A stretch of 64,000 nucleotides of DNA, from assembly GCF_002088235.1 (NCBI RefSeq), contig NZ_AQQV01000002.1, forward strand, positions 496,001-560,000. Direction: 5' to 3'. This stretch comes from Oceanococcus atlanticus (GTDB lineage Bacteria; Pseudomonadota; Gammaproteobacteria; Nevskiales; Oceanococcaceae). This document shows, in pieces, positions 22,898-32,405 of the stretch (positions are counted from its first letter, which is position 1; every line of letters begins with the position of its first letter). Position numbers and translations under genes: made by a program. Under the pieces are notes generated by a model. That model had not been told where the DNA came from. It saw nothing but the letters and a program-made list of their open reading frames with translations, and did no database searches.

Positions 22898-23853
22898 CGC
22901 GCATCCCCACCGTCATTTGCACCTTCATGTTCGCCGTAGGCATCGACAATGCGCTGCACCAAGGGGTGACGCACCACATCGCCGGAACGGAAGTAGGTAA
23001 AGCTGATTCCCGGCACGCCGTCCAGCACCTGGGTGGCGTGACGCAGGCCGGACTGGCCAGGCCGTGGCAGATCGACCTGGGTCACATCACCGGTCACCAC
23101 GGCGGTGGAGCCGAAGCCCAGCCGGGTCAGAAACATTTTCATCTGCGCCACGGTGGCGTTCTGCGCTTCATCCATGATGATGAAGGATTCGTTCAGCGTG
23201 CGGCCACGCATGTACGCCAGCGGCGCCACTTCGATGATGTTGCGCTCGATCAGCCGCCCGACCTTCTCGAAGCCGAGCATTTCATACAGGGCGTCGTAGA
23301 GCGGACGCAGATACGGGTCAATCTTCTGGGCCAGATCACCAGGCAGAAAACCCAACCGCTCACCGGCTTCCACCGCCGGGCGCACCAGCATGATGCGGCG
23401 CACTTCGTCGCGCTCCAGCGCTTCCACCGCGGCCGCCACGGCGAGATAGGTCTTGCCGGTCCCGGCCGGACCAACCCCGAACACCAGATCATGACGCTGG
23501 ATGCTGCCGAGATAATGCGCCTGACTGGGATTGCGCGGACGAATCACACCGCGGCGCGTGCGGATGCGCAGAGGCTCGGCGCTGTCTTCGGTGACCTGCT
23601 CGCGCGCCGCCATGTGCACGGCCTCGCGGTCCACCGTCGCACCACCATTGCCACCGTACAGGCGACGCACGGTCATGGCCGCCTGCTCAACCGCTTCGGC
23701 ACTGCCGAGGATTTCGAAGTCATAGGCGCGGTTGCGAATCTCAACATTGAGATCCCGTTCGAGCTGACGCAAATGCTGATCCGCAGGACCACACAACGCA
23801 GATAGACGATCCTGCGACTCCGGCTGGAGTCGCAGCTGTTTGGAGGTGTTCAC
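22894..23853 (-). CDS. ybeZ: PhoH-like ATPase YbeZ
   Basis: 319 residues from GTG 23853 ([12 protein letters not shown]), 16 bp after the miaB stop; the frame stays open to an ATG at 23949, but that extension lies inside miaB and is not conserved-looking. The N-terminal KH-like region is followed by a PhoH P-loop ([17 protein letters not shown]), Walker B region ([15 protein letters not shown]) and an [10 protein letters not shown] tail. YbeZ works with YbeY as an RNA-acting nucleotide hydrolase. Confidence 0.95.
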   Translation of the reverse strand: MNTSKQLRLQPESQDRLSALCGPADQHLRQLERDLNVEIRNRAYDFEILGSAEAVEQAAMTVRRLYGGNGGATVDREAVHMAAREQVTEDSAEPLRIRTRRGVIRPRNPSQAHYLGSIQRHDLVFGVGPAGTGKTYLAVAAAVEALERDEVRRIMLVRPAVEAGERLGFLPGDLAQKIDPYLRPLYDALYEMLGFEKVGRLIERNIIEVAPLAYMRGRTLNESFIIMDEAQNATVAQMKMFLTRLGFGSTAVVTGDVTQVDLPRPGQSGLRHATQVLDGVPGISFTYFRSGDVVRHPLVQRIVDAYGEHEGANDGGDAR

Positions 23854-23869
23854 GAGCGCAAGGCAATCA

Positions 23870-25231
23870 TCAGGCGGCGTGGGCTGCCGGGTTGACCAGC
23901 ACGCCACGCAGGGAATTGGGCAAAGCCTCGGTAATTTCGACGTCAACAAAGCGCCCGATCAATTCCGGCTCGGCCGTGAAATTGACCCAGCGGTTGTTGT
24001 CGGTGCGCCCGGCCAGCTGGCCCACATCCTTGCGTGACAGACGCTCGACCAGCACACGTTGGGTGGTGCCGACCATGGCACGCGAGAATTCGTCGCCGCG
24101 CGCGCGCACCCGATCCTGGAGGATCTGCAGACGCTGTTTCTTGACCTGCGCATCGACGCCGTCATGCAGCTTGGCCGCCGGCGTGCCCGGACGGGCGCTG
24201 TAGACAAACGAGAAGGCGTGATCGAAATCGGCGAAGCCGACCAGTTCCATGGTCGCCTCGAAATCGGCGTCGGTTTCGCTCGGGAACCCGACGATGATGT
24301 CGGTGGACAGGCTGATCTCCGGCCGCGCCGCGCGCAAGCGCTGGACTTTGGAAATGTATTCCTGGGCACTGTGGCCACGCTTCATCATCATCAGGATGCG
24401 GTCAGAGCCCGACTGCACCGGCAGATGCAGATAACTGGCCAGCTTGGGCACATCGGCGTAGGCCTGAATCAGGCTGTCGGAGAACTCGGCCGGATGCGAG
24501 GTGGTGAAACGAATGCGTCCGATGTCTTCAATTTCGGCGATGTAGCGAATCAGCAAGGCCAGATCCGCCGTGGTGCCATCACTCATCTTGCCGTAATAGG
24601 CGTTGACGTTCTGACCCAGCAGGGTGATTTCGCGCACGCCCTGAGCGGCCAGCGCCCGGACTTCGGCCATCACGTCATCAAACGGACGGCTGACCTCTTC
24701 CCCGCGGGTGTAGGGCACGACACAGAAGGTGCAGTACTTGGAGCACCCCTCCATCACCGAAACGAAAGCGGTCACGCCCTCGGCCTGCGGTTCAGGCAGG
24801 GCATCGAACTTCTCGATTTCCGGGAAACTGATGTCCATGGCGGCGCGGCCGCTGCTGGCACGCTGCTCCATCAGCTCGGGCAGACGATGCAGGGTCTGCG
24901 GACCAAACACCAGATCGACATACGGTGCCCGCTCAAGAATCGCATCGCCTTCCTGGCTGGCAACGCAGCCGCCCACGCCAATCATCAGATCCGGCTTGGT
25001 CTGCTTGCGCTGTTTCCAGCGGCCCAGCTCGGAGAAGACTTTCTCCTGCGCTTTCTCGCGGATCGAACATGTGTTGAGCAGCAGGATATCCGCGTCTTCC
25101 GGATTGTCCGTGCGTTCCACCTGGTGTGACTTCTCAAGCACCGCCGCCATCTTGCCCGAATCGTAGTCGTTCATCTGGCAGCCGAATGTCTTGATGTAGA
25201 GCTTTGCTCCCACGGTAAAAAATTCAGCCAA
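23870..25231 (-). CDS. miaB: tRNA-2-methylthio-N6-dimethylallyladenosine synthase
   Basis: Radical-SAM methylthiotransferase that modifies A37 of tRNAs reading UNN codons. 453 residues. The N-terminal UPF0004 domain opens [13 protein letters not shown] and carries the auxiliary-cluster cysteines; the radical-SAM motif is CSKYCTFC at about residue 155; a C-terminal TRAM domain ends the protein. The annotated start is TTG 25231; GTG 25213 is an alternative and neither has a strong ribosome site. It heads the miaB-ybeZ-ybeY-corC-lnt-leuS-lptE block. Confidence 0.97.
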   Translation of the reverse strand: MAEFFTVGAKLYIKTFGCQMNDYDSGKMAAVLEKSHQVERTDNPEDADILLLNTCSIREKAQEKVFSELGRWKQRKQTKPDLMIGVGGCVASQEGDAILERAPYVDLVFGPQTLHRLPELMEQRASSGRAAMDISFPEIEKFDALPEPQAEGVTAFVSVMEGCSKYCTFCVVPYTRGEEVSRPFDDVMAEVRALAAQGVREITLLGQNVNAYYGKMSDGTTADLALLIRYIAEIEDIGRIRFTTSHPAEFSDSLIQAYADVPKLASYLHLPVQSGSDRILMMMKRGHSAQEYISKVQRLRAARPEISLSTDIIVGFPSETDADFEATMELVGFADFDHAFSFVYSARPGTPAAKLHDGVDAQVKKQRLQILQDRVRARGDEFSRAMVGTTQRVLVERLSRKDVGQLAGRTDNNRWVNFTAEPELIGRFVDVEITEALPNSLRGVLVNPAAHAA

Positions 25232-25279
25232 AAGGGGTGAAAGTATACGTCAAACAGGCATGCGCCTGCCCCGGATCAG

Positions 25280-25717
25280 TCAGCCGATGCGCTGCAGCCA
25301 CTGATCCACGCATTCGTCGAGCTGGGCATAGCAGGCTTCAAAGGCTGCTCGGCCGCGCCGGTAGGGGTCTGGCACGCCATCACGCGCCTGCCATTTGCTC
25401 ATCAGATGAACGCGCCCACGGGTGGTCGGAAAACGCTGGTTGATCCAGTCCTCATGGTGTTTTTCCATCACCAGCACAAGGTCGTAAGCCTTGAGCAGCT
25501 CCGGCTTGATTTGCTGCGCCTGATGGGCCCGCATGTCGATGCCATAGTCATCCATCACCGCAATCGCATCGTCGTCGGCCGGCCAGCCCAGCATCGCACC
25601 AACCCCGGCGGAGGCCACACGGGCGCCAGATTTGCGCCAGCGATCGCGCAACAGGAATTCGCCCATCGGGCTGCGACAGATGTTGCCGGTGCATACAACC
25701 AGTAACGAAGAAAACAT
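25280..25717 (-). CDS. Low-molecular-weight protein-tyrosine phosphatase
   Basis: 145 residues. The phosphate-binding loop VCTGNICRSP (CX5RS) is at about residues 8-17 and the general-acid Asp lies in DPYRRG near residue 116, followed by the Tyr pattern of the family. Bacterial relatives (Wzb, Etp) dephosphorylate tyrosine kinases that control capsule export, but no kinase or polysaccharide gene is nearby, so the partner is unknown. The gene stands alone between miaB and the divergent PAS-GGDEF-EAL gene. Confidence 0.92.
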   Translation of the reverse strand: MFSSLLVVCTGNICRSPMGEFLLRDRWRKSGARVASAGVGAMLGWPADDDAIAVMDDYGIDMRAHQAQQIKPELLKAYDLVLVMEKHHEDWINQRFPTTRGRVHLMSKWQARDGVPDPYRRGRAAFEACYAQLDECVDQWLQRIG

Positions 25718-25855
25718 GACTTGTGGCCGGAGTTCTTGGGTGTGTCAGAAAAATGACGCAAAAACGCAGTTCTTCTCAAAAACTTCGCGCCTTAAGCGCG
25801 ACGCTGCAACTCAAATATGCCCAAAACCGCACCCCGAGCGCCAGGAACCACGACC

Positions 25856-27940
25856 ATGGATGTTGCCAACAAAGCCCCTTCCGCAAACCTCCACGTCCCA
25901 ACCACACTGGGCATGTGGACATCGGCGCTGAAGATCGCCCTGCTGCCCGGCTTGGCCTTGATGTGCCTGATTGCCGCGCCGCTGGCCGGCTACCAGATTC
26001 CCGGCGAGATTCGCGGTGTCTCGGTACACACGGCCATCACGCTGGGTCTCGCCGCGCTGCTTTTCGCGCTGGTGCCAATGATCTGGCGCAGCGGCTATCG
26101 TCACGCCGATCATGGTGAAGAGCACGTTGATGCATCCTCGCTGCTGGAAGCCAATAAGCAACTGCACCTGACACGCTATCAACTGCAGAAACGCGGCAAG
26201 GAACTGGACGAAGCCATCGGTCAGCTCAAAGCGCAGCGCCAGGATATGTCGCGTATCAGCGTCGCCGCGCGGCGCAGCATGGCGCTGGCCGGCGTGACCA
26301 TCAATTCCAGTGGCGAAGCGGTGGTCGTCACCGATATTCACGGCGTGATTCGCGGCATCAGCCCGGCCGCGACACAGCTTTGCGGCATCCATCGCGATGA
26401 TGCCATCGGTAGCGCATTTGACGAAGTCATGCAGCTGTTTGACCCCGGCGCAGCGCGTCCGGAGCAACACCCAGTCAAGCGCATCGCACTGCGCGCCATT
26501 GATGCCGCCGACGCCGCACCACATCTGGAGAACTGCGTCCTGCGTGACCGCATCGGCAAAAGCTACTCGGTGCTGGTCACCTCCATGGCTGTCACCGACA
26601 AGGAAGGCACAGCTGTAGGCGCTTACATCAAAATGGAACGCGACGATCAGGCTGGGGGCGCGCCGATGCGCATCCCCAGCCAACTCGATCCGATCACCGG
26701 CCTGGCCACGCGAGACGCCTTCACCCGTCAGCTTGATGATTTGCTGCGCACCGCGCGTATCAAATCCGGCGAGCACCATCTGATGCTGCTGACACCTGAC
26801 AACCTTGATTTCATTAGCGACCGTCACGGTTACCAGGCCGCCGAACAAGTGCTGTGGCAAATCGCCGAAACCTGCCGCGCGAGCACCGACGACAACGCCC
26901 AGTGCTTCGCCATCTCGGCCGGTCGATTCGCACTGCTGCTGCCCGACAGCCTCGACGGGGATGCCCGCAACTGCGCAGAAAATCTGCGCCAGGAACTGCA
27001 GCAGGCGACGTTGACCTGGCGCAACGAAAACCTGGAACTCAACGCCACCATTGCACTGCTTCCGCTCAACGGCGATTCGCCCAGCGTCAATGGCGTGATG
27101 GAACTGGCTGAAGCCATGCTGCGAGCCGGGCGGCGTGCCGGCGGCAACCGTGTTCACACCAGCGTCCCTGCACAAACCACCAGCGAATCCCGCTTTGACG
27201 ATCGCGGCTGGGCCGAATGGCTGCAGCAGCGCCTGGGTGCCGGGCTGGGTCATCTGATGTCCCAGGAAATTCTGCCCGTTGATACGCAGAACCATCGGCG
27301 CAGCGTGGAATGCTATATGCGCATTGAAGACGCCGATGGCGTGTGGGTCTCACCGCGCAGCTTCCTGCCCGCACTTGGCCGTATCGGGGAAACCGCCATG
27401 ATGGATCTGTGGGTGCTCGATCAGGTGCTGGAACAGCTTGCGGACAACCCCAACTTTGCCACCGAGTACGCCAGCTTCTCGATCAACATCGCAGCCGCCT
27501 CCCTGCAGGACACCACCTTCGCCCTGCGCGTGAGCGAGCGCCTCAACCGGCATGCCGCACACGCCGCTCAAGTGTGTTTCGAAATTGCCGAGAACACCGC
27601 CACCTCGATGTTGCGTGAAGTGGCCCAGTTCGTCGAAACCGTGCAGAACCTGGGCGCCAGGGTGGCCATCGACCAGGCCCGCGGCGTCGGCTTCGCCCAG
27701 CTACTGCAGAGCTGTCGTCCCAATGCGGTCAAGGTGGATGCCACCCTGATTTGCAGCGCCACACACGATGACCTGGCCCAGGCTCAGGTGCGCTGGATTG
27801 CGCAGAGCGCACATCTGCGTGGTGTGGAGTGCACCGCCTGCGGCATTGAAGATGCCGCCTGGATCGAGGGCATCAAGGCTCTTGGGGTCGATCACCTGCA
27901 AGGCTCTGGCCTGAACAAGATGGGCCCCTTGATGGTGTAA
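25856..27940 (+). CDS. Membrane PAS-GGDEF-EAL protein with degenerate catalytic motifs
   Basis: 694 residues from ATG 25856 (AGGAA 8 nt upstream); an ATG at 25817 is also in frame. Two membrane helices (about 18-75) are followed by a coiled coil (about 90-140), a PAS domain (VVVTDIHGVIRGISPAA), a GGDEF-like domain starting DPITGLATRDAF and an EAL-like domain. The GGDEF signature is replaced by SAGRF and the EAL by ECY, and other metal ligands are altered, so it probably neither makes nor breaks c-di-GMP but may bind it, as FimX and LapD do. Target unknown. Confidence 0.82.
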   Translation: MDVANKAPSANLHVPTTLGMWTSALKIALLPGLALMCLIAAPLAGYQIPGEIRGVSVHTAITLGLAALLFALVPMIWRSGYRHADHGEEHVDASSLLEANKQLHLTRYQLQKRGKELDEAIGQLKAQRQDMSRISVAARRSMALAGVTINSSGEAVVVTDIHGVIRGISPAATQLCGIHRDDAIGSAFDEVMQLFDPGAARPEQHPVKRIALRAIDAADAAPHLENCVLRDRIGKSYSVLVTSMAVTDKEGTAVGAYIKMERDDQAGGAPMRIPSQLDPITGLATRDAFTRQLDDLLRTARIKSGEHHLMLLTPDNLDFISDRHGYQAAEQVLWQIAETCRASTDDNAQCFAISAGRFALLLPDSLDGDARNCAENLRQELQQATLTWRNENLELNATIALLPLNGDSPSVNGVMELAEAMLRAGRRAGGNRVHTSVPAQTTSESRFDDRGWAEWLQQRLGAGLGHLMSQEILPVDTQNHRRSVECYMRIEDADGVWVSPRSFLPALGRIGETAMMDLWVLDQVLEQLADNPNFATEYASFSINIAAASLQDTTFALRVSERLNRHAAHAAQVCFEIAENTATSMLREVAQFVETVQNLGARVAIDQARGVGFAQLLQSCRPNAVKVDATLICSATHDDLAQAQVRWIAQSAHLRGVECTACGIEDAAWIEGIKALGVDHLQGSGLNKMGPLMV

Positions 27941-27949
27941 ACACCTGAG

Positions 27950-27992
27950 CATCGGCAGGCGATAAAATGCAGCCCCCTTTCGCCTGCCGATG
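27950..27992. promoter_or_regulatory. 13-bp inverted repeat spanning the mtnB start and a -10 box
   Basis: CATCGGCAGGCGA (27950-27962) pairs perfectly with TCGCCTGCCGATG (27980-27992) across 17 nt. The right arm ends in the first mtnB ATG, and the loop carries TAAAAT (27963-27968), a good -10. There is no T-run, so it is unlikely to be only a terminator for the upstream gene. It may be an operator or, if transcribed, a start-sequestering hairpin. Confidence 0.5.
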
Positions 27993-28631
27993 GTCATGCC
28001 GCAATCTGACGACTACCCCGCCCTGTGTGATGCCCTGCTCGACACCATCGGGCGGATTGCGGCGCGCCACTGGTGCCCGGCTACCGGCGGCAATTTCTCC
28101 GCCCGGATCGATGACCAGCTGCGACTGATCACCCGTTCCGGGCGCGACAAGACACGCCTGAGCCGCGCCGATCTGATGCTCTGCGACGCCCGGGGCAAGG
28201 CGCTCAACCCCGCTGACAAGCCCTCCGACGAAACCGCGTTGCATGCGCGCCTGTATCAGCTCGACAGCCGCATCGGTGCGGTGCTGCACACACACTCAAG
28301 CACCGCCACCGTGCTGTCACGCCTGTCGCATGGCTCAAGCCTGAGCATTCACGGCTTTGAAATGCAGAAGGCCATACACGGACAAACCAGCCATCTCGAC
28401 GCCCTGGACGTGCCGATCTTCGACAACACCCAGGACATCGACGCGCTGGCCGAGCGGGTGGCTGAACGCTGGCCGGCAGACGCCACCGTGGTGCCTGCCC
28501 TGCTGGTACGCGGACATGGTCTGTATGCCTGGGGCCGCGACCTCAACGAAGCCTACCGCCACGTGGAAGGCCTGGAATTTCTGTTTGAATGCGTGTGGCA
28601 GGAGCGTCTGGCCACCCGGGATTTGTCATGA
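27990..28631 (+). CDS. mtnB: Methylthioribulose-1-phosphate dehydratase
   Basis: Second enzyme of the methionine-salvage branch here: removes water from 5-methylthioribulose-1-phosphate. 213 residues of the class II aldolase fold, with ATGGNFSARID near residue 30 and zinc-binding His in VLHTHSSTATVLS near residue 95. Start ATG 27990 or 27996; neither has a Shine-Dalgarno sequence and the first lies in a long inverted repeat. First gene of the mtnB-mtnC-mtnD-mtnA operon; its stop overlaps the mtnC start. Confidence 0.94.
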   Translation: MVMPQSDDYPALCDALLDTIGRIAARHWCPATGGNFSARIDDQLRLITRSGRDKTRLSRADLMLCDARGKALNPADKPSDETALHARLYQLDSRIGAVLHTHSSTATVLSRLSHGSSLSIHGFEMQKAIHGQTSHLDALDVPIFDNTQDIDALAERVAERWPADATVVPALLVRGHGLYAWGRDLNEAYRHVEGLEFLFECVWQERLATRDLS

Positions 28632-29326
28632 ACACCCACAAGATTCGCGCCCTGATCACCGACATCGAGGGCACCACCACCGACATCGCCTTCGTGCACA
28701 AGGTGCTGTTTCCCTACGCCCGCGCCGAGCTGCCCACCTTCCTGCGCGCTCAGGCTGAGCAACCCCAGGTGGCCGCCGAGTTGCGCGCCGCCGCAGCCCT
28801 GGCCGAACGCCCCGAAGCCACGCTCGAGGAACTCATCGACCTGCTGATCCGCTGGATCGACGAAGACCGCAAAGCCACCCCGCTGAAAAATCTGCAGGGC
28901 CAGATCTGGAAAGCCGGCTACGAAAACGGCGACTTTCACGGTCACGTCTACCCCGACGCCCATCAGGGCCTGAGCCGTTGGCATGGGGAGGGAGCGCAGC
29001 TGGGCGTCTACTCCAGCGGCTCGATCCCGGCCCAGAAACTGCTGTTCGGTTACTCCGATTTCGGCGACATGCGGCCGCTGTTCCAGGCCTGGTTCGACAC
29101 CACCACCGGACCCAAGCGCGAAGTCGCCAGCTACCGTTCGATCACCCGGGAGCTGGATCTTTCGCCGGCGGATATTCTGTTCCTGTCCGATGTCACAGCC
29201 GAACTCGACGCCGCCCGCGACGCCGGGCTGCAAACCATTCATCTGGTGCGCGATGAGAGCATCACCCGCACCGACCACGAGGCCGTCGCGAGCTTCGACG
29301 ACATCCACCTGGAGATAGCCGCATGA
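28628..29326 (+). CDS. mtnC: Acireductone synthase (enolase-phosphatase E1)
   Basis: HAD-family enzyme that enolises and dephosphorylates the diketone phosphate from MtnB to give acireductone. 232 residues from ATG 28628, which overlaps the mtnB stop (ATGA). The HAD motif I is [16 protein letters not shown] (nucleophile Asp about residue 11), motif II is [11 protein letters not shown], motif III is the Lys in GPKREVASY and motif IV is [15 protein letters not shown]. Its stop overlaps the mtnD start by 4 bp. Confidence 0.96.
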   Translation: MNTHKIRALITDIEGTTTDIAFVHKVLFPYARAELPTFLRAQAEQPQVAAELRAAAALAERPEATLEELIDLLIRWIDEDRKATPLKNLQGQIWKAGYENGDFHGHVYPDAHQGLSRWHGEGAQLGVYSSGSIPAQKLLFGYSDFGDMRPLFQAWFDTTTGPKREVASYRSITRELDLSPADILFLSDVTAELDAARDAGLQTIHLVRDESITRTDHEAVASFDDIHLEIAA

Positions 29327-29868
29327 CCCACCTGCGCCACTGCCCTGACGATCAGCCGCACGCTGCGCTGCTCGACACCACCGACTACCCCCGCATTCAG
29401 GCTGCGCTGAGCGCTGTCGGCGTCCAGCTTGAGCGCTGGGAAGCGGCCGTCGAGCTGCCGCCTGAAGCCAGCCAGGAAGACATTCTTGCTGCCTACCAAA
29501 GCGATATCGATCGTCTGGTGGCCGAAGCGGGCTATCAGAGCTGGGATGTGGTCAGCATGGTGCCCGATCATCCCGACAAGGCAGCCTTTCGCAGCAAGTT
29601 TCTGGAAGAGCACACCCACGCCGAAGACGAGGTGCGCTTCTTCGTGCGCGGCCAGGGCCTGTTCACCCTGCACATCAACGGCCAGGTGTTCGAGCTGCTG
29701 TGCGAAAAAGGCGATCTGATCCGGGTCCCCGCGGGCACCCGCCACTGGTTCGACATGGGCCCAAACCCGGCATTCACCGCGATTCGTCTGTTCAACAACC
29801 CGGAAGGCTGGATTGCCCAGTTCACCGGCGACGACATCGCCCAGCACTTCTCCCGCCTGGACAACTGA
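29323..29868 (+). CDS. mtnD: Acireductone dioxygenase
   Basis: Cupin metalloenzyme that oxidises acireductone to the keto acid precursor of methionine (Fe form) or to an off-pathway product with CO release (Ni form). 181 residues. The metal ligands are in [16 protein letters not shown] (His, His, Glu) with the fourth His in GTRHWFDMG. It overlaps mtnC by 4 bp and lies 4 bp before mtnA. Confidence 0.97.
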   Translation: MTHLRHCPDDQPHAALLDTTDYPRIQAALSAVGVQLERWEAAVELPPEASQEDILAAYQSDIDRLVAEAGYQSWDVVSMVPDHPDKAAFRSKFLEEHTHAEDEVRFFVRGQGLFTLHINGQVFELLCEKGDLIRVPAGTRHWFDMGPNPAFTAIRLFNNPEGWIAQFTGDDIAQHFSRLDN

Positions 29869-29872
29869 CACC

Positions 29873-30898
29873 TTGAACCCGCTCGACCGCCGCGCCACCA
29901 GCCTGCGTTTTATCGACCAGCGGCTGGACATCCTGGATCAGCGCCTGCTCCCGCACGAGGAGCGCTGGCACCGCTGCGACACACCCGATGAGCTGATCGG
30001 CCACATCCACTCGCTGGCCGTGCGCGGCGCGCCACTGATCGGTATCGCCGCCAGCCTGATGGTGGCCCAGCGGGCCCTGGCCGGCATCCCGGCAAGCCAG
30101 CTGCTGGACGAGCTTGAAGCGCTGCGCGCAAGCCGGCCGACCGCGGTCAATCTGATGAATTATCTGGATCGGCTGCGCCCGCTGCTGCAGCAAGGCGCCG
30201 ACGCCGCCCACATTGCATCCTGCGCGCTGGCCATATTCGATCAGGATCAGGCGCTGTGTCAGGCCATCGGTGAAGCCGGCCTGTCTGTGATCCCGAGTGC
30301 AAGCCGGGTACTAACCCACTGCAACACCGGCAGCCTGGCCACCGCCGGCATCGGCACGGCCCTGGGCATCATCACCCTGGCCCACGCACGCGGGCTCAAA
30401 CCCAATGTGTGGGTGGATGAGACTCGCCCACTACTTCAGGGCAGCCGCCTGACAGCCTGGGAGCTGGCCCGCGCCGATGTGCCGCATCGGCTGATCTGCG
30501 ACAACATGGCAGCCAGCTTGATGGCCGCCGGCGAGGTCGACCTGGTTCTGGTCGGGGCGGACCGTATCGCCGCCAACGGGGACACGGCCAACAAAATCGG
30601 CACCTATGGCCTGGCCGTGCTGGCCCATCACCACAAGATTCCGTTCTACTTTGCTGCGCCGGTGACCACCATCGACCCGGCCTGCCCGAATGGCGCCGCC
30701 ATCACCATCGAGCAACGCCAGCCGGACGAGGTGCGTGGCGCTAAAACCGCAGGTGGCGAGCTGCTGTTCAGCCCACCCGGCACCGCTGTCAGCAACCCCG
30801 CTTTCGATGTCACGCCAGCGTCGCTGATCAGCGCCTGGATAACCGACCGCGGGGTGCACCGCCAGGCCAGCGAACTGCCTGTGGGCGATCCGTACTGA
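29873..30898 (+). CDS. mtnA: S-methyl-5-thioribose-1-phosphate isomerase
   Basis: Isomerises methylthioribose-1-phosphate to methylthioribulose-1-phosphate, the substrate of MtnB. 341 residues from TTG 29873 (LNPLDRRATSLRF), 4 bp after mtnD; the frame is open further upstream, but that part overlaps mtnD. Catalytic Cys in VLTHCNTGSLAT and Asp in VGADRIAANGDTANKIGT. eIF2B-like fold. The upstream enzyme (MtnP or MtnK/MtnN) is not in the window. Twelve bp after its stop a gene ends on the opposite strand. Confidence 0.96.
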   Translation: MNPLDRRATSLRFIDQRLDILDQRLLPHEERWHRCDTPDELIGHIHSLAVRGAPLIGIAASLMVAQRALAGIPASQLLDELEALRASRPTAVNLMNYLDRLRPLLQQGADAAHIASCALAIFDQDQALCQAIGEAGLSVIPSASRVLTHCNTGSLATAGIGTALGIITLAHARGLKPNVWVDETRPLLQGSRLTAWELARADVPHRLICDNMAASLMAAGEVDLVLVGADRIAANGDTANKIGTYGLAVLAHHHKIPFYFAAPVTTIDPACPNGAAITIEQRQPDEVRGAKTAGGELLFSPPGTAVSNPAFDVTPASLISAWITDRGVHRQASELPVGDPY

Positions 30899-30910
30899 AT
30901 CCGATTCAGC

Positions 30911-31339
30911 TTACAGATTGCCGGCGATCAACACGCAGGTGCCGCCAATCTCACCGACGATCAAGAGCAGCATAAAGCCGCGCAGCAGCCACGGTGACAG
31001 CGTTCTGGAACCCAGCACATGGGGCTTGCGCAGCTGATTGTCGGTGTCCTGCAAAAACCCGTGGATGGCGTAACTCAGCACCGCCAGGGCAAAGAACACG
31101 ATGGGGATCACCACCGCCGCGAGGTTGATGTGCGGCGACAAGCTGCTGCTCAAAGCCAGCTGCTGCAGCACCAGACAGGCAAAGGCATAAAGCAACGCCG
31201 TGCGATGGCAGATATCAACGTAAACCGGCGCCGTTGCCGACGCCGAGCGCGCCATATGCCAGTACTTCCAGATGCCGGTCAGCATGCCGGTCAGCAAAAA
31301 CACCCCTGCACTGAGCAGGGCAAAACGTTCCGCACTCAT
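30911..31339 (-). CDS. Small integral membrane protein, function unknown
   Basis: 142 residues with four predicted membrane helices, at roughly 5-27, 44-64, 75-95 and 118-138. The sequence starts MSAERFALLSAGVFLL, with a short cytoplasmic loop GFLQDTDNQLRKPH. I do not recognise the family with certainty; it resembles hypothetical four-helix inner-membrane proteins. Its start overlaps the stop of the nitrilase-family gene by 4 bp, so the two are cotranscribed and may work together. Confidence 0.75.
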   Translation of the reverse strand: MSAERFALLSAGVFLLTGMLTGIWKYWHMARSASATAPVYVDICHRTALLYAFACLVLQQLALSSSLSPHINLAAVVIPIVFFALAVLSYAIHGFLQDTDNQLRKPHVLGSRTLSPWLLRGFMLLLIVGEIGGTCVLIAGNL

Positions 31340-32343
31340 GATTCCCCCTGGGCTGCGCGTCGCGCCGCCTCAACACCGGCCGCACGGGCCGTCTTGCGAT
31401 AAACCATCTCACTGACCCAGTTCTGCTGGTGCCAGTAAGCCTTCAGAAACAGCGGCAAATGCGGTATCCAGAACCGCTCCAGCGCATCCTCACAAACCGG
31501 TGTCTGCGCGCCCAGCGCGACATCGGCATAGACCGTACCCGGCCCCTCCATCACATTGCGACTGGCCAGCACCTGACCGCGGCTGTCGACGATCTGGCTT
31601 GCCCCGACGTACTCGGTTTCATACGGCACCTGCAATCCCAGCCCAAGACGAAACTGCCCGCCAATCTGCCCACAATGTGAGGCCTGCACCACCGGCGCGC
31701 CCAAGCGACGGGCAAACTCGACCGGGGCCTGTTCGCTCAAATAGCGGTTGTACTGGCCGATCGAAGCCAGCATGCGACGCATGGCGCCCGGCCAGTTGTG
31801 CGGCAAGGTCCACCAGTGGGTGCCCGTCATCGCCAGTTCAACACGCCCACGCATGCGTTTCACCGTCTGGCTGCGGATCAGCTCCCAGCACACCGCCGCA
31901 CCGACGCCGCCAAGCTCGGTTTGCCACACCCCGTCGTCGCTGCCGCCGCGGTAGAACGCACGCTCCCACATGGTCGGCAGATCCTTGTCATGAGCGTGCG
32001 TCTCACCTTTGGGCCCGACCAGCACATAACGGTTGTAGATCTCCCCGTCCTGCTCCACCAGCATCGAGCCGCCAACCCAGCCGCCGTGGCGAGCCGCTAG
32101 GCGGCTCATCATGTCAATGGCCGCATTGCGCGCCGGCAGCACACAGGCTGCGGTCTGCGCCCGCGGTGCGATGGCGCCGGTAAAGAACTCCGGCAAGGCA
32201 ACAATCTGAGCCCCCGCCTGGAAGGCCTCTTCGATACGCTGTTCGGCATGCGCGATGTTGGGCGCTGCATCACCGACCACTGCGTGCATCTGTATCGCCG
32301 CCACCCGCCGGGTCTGCGACTGATCATCACGCGCTGTGTTCAC
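31336..32343 (-). CDS. Carbon-nitrogen hydrolase (nitrilase superfamily)
   Basis: 335 residues from a GTG start with GGAGAA upstream. The Glu-Lys-Cys triad of the superfamily is visible: Glu52 in VALPEFFTG, Lys120 in HAHDKDLPTMWE and Cys152 in AAVCWELIRSQT. The latter two are closer to aliphatic amidase/nitrilase branches than to Lnt. Substrate (nitrile, amide or N-carbamoyl compound) cannot be assigned. Operon with the downstream four-helix membrane protein; an AraC-type regulator is divergent. Confidence 0.85.
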   Translation of the reverse strand: MNTARDDQSQTRRVAAIQMHAVVGDAAPNIAHAEQRIEEAFQAGAQIVALPEFFTGAIAPRAQTAACVLPARNAAIDMMSRLAARHGGWVGGSMLVEQDGEIYNRYVLVGPKGETHAHDKDLPTMWERAFYRGGSDDGVWQTELGGVGAAVCWELIRSQTVKRMRGRVELAMTGTHWWTLPHNWPGAMRRMLASIGQYNRYLSEQAPVEFARRLGAPVVQASHCGQIGGQFRLGLGLQVPYETEYVGASQIVDSRGQVLASRNVMEGPGTVYADVALGAQTPVCEDALERFWIPHLPLFLKAYWHQQNWVSEMVYRKTARAAGVEAARRAAQGES

Positions 32344-32405
32344 TGCTTTCTCCGTTCTCAGGACGGCGCTAATATTGGCTGCATTCGATTCCGGGGACTT
32401 TCAAG

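Noticed and set aside
27950-27992. SAM riboswitch before the mtn operon
   Set aside because: The gap is only 49 bp and holds a single stem; it is too short for known SAM riboswitch folds.
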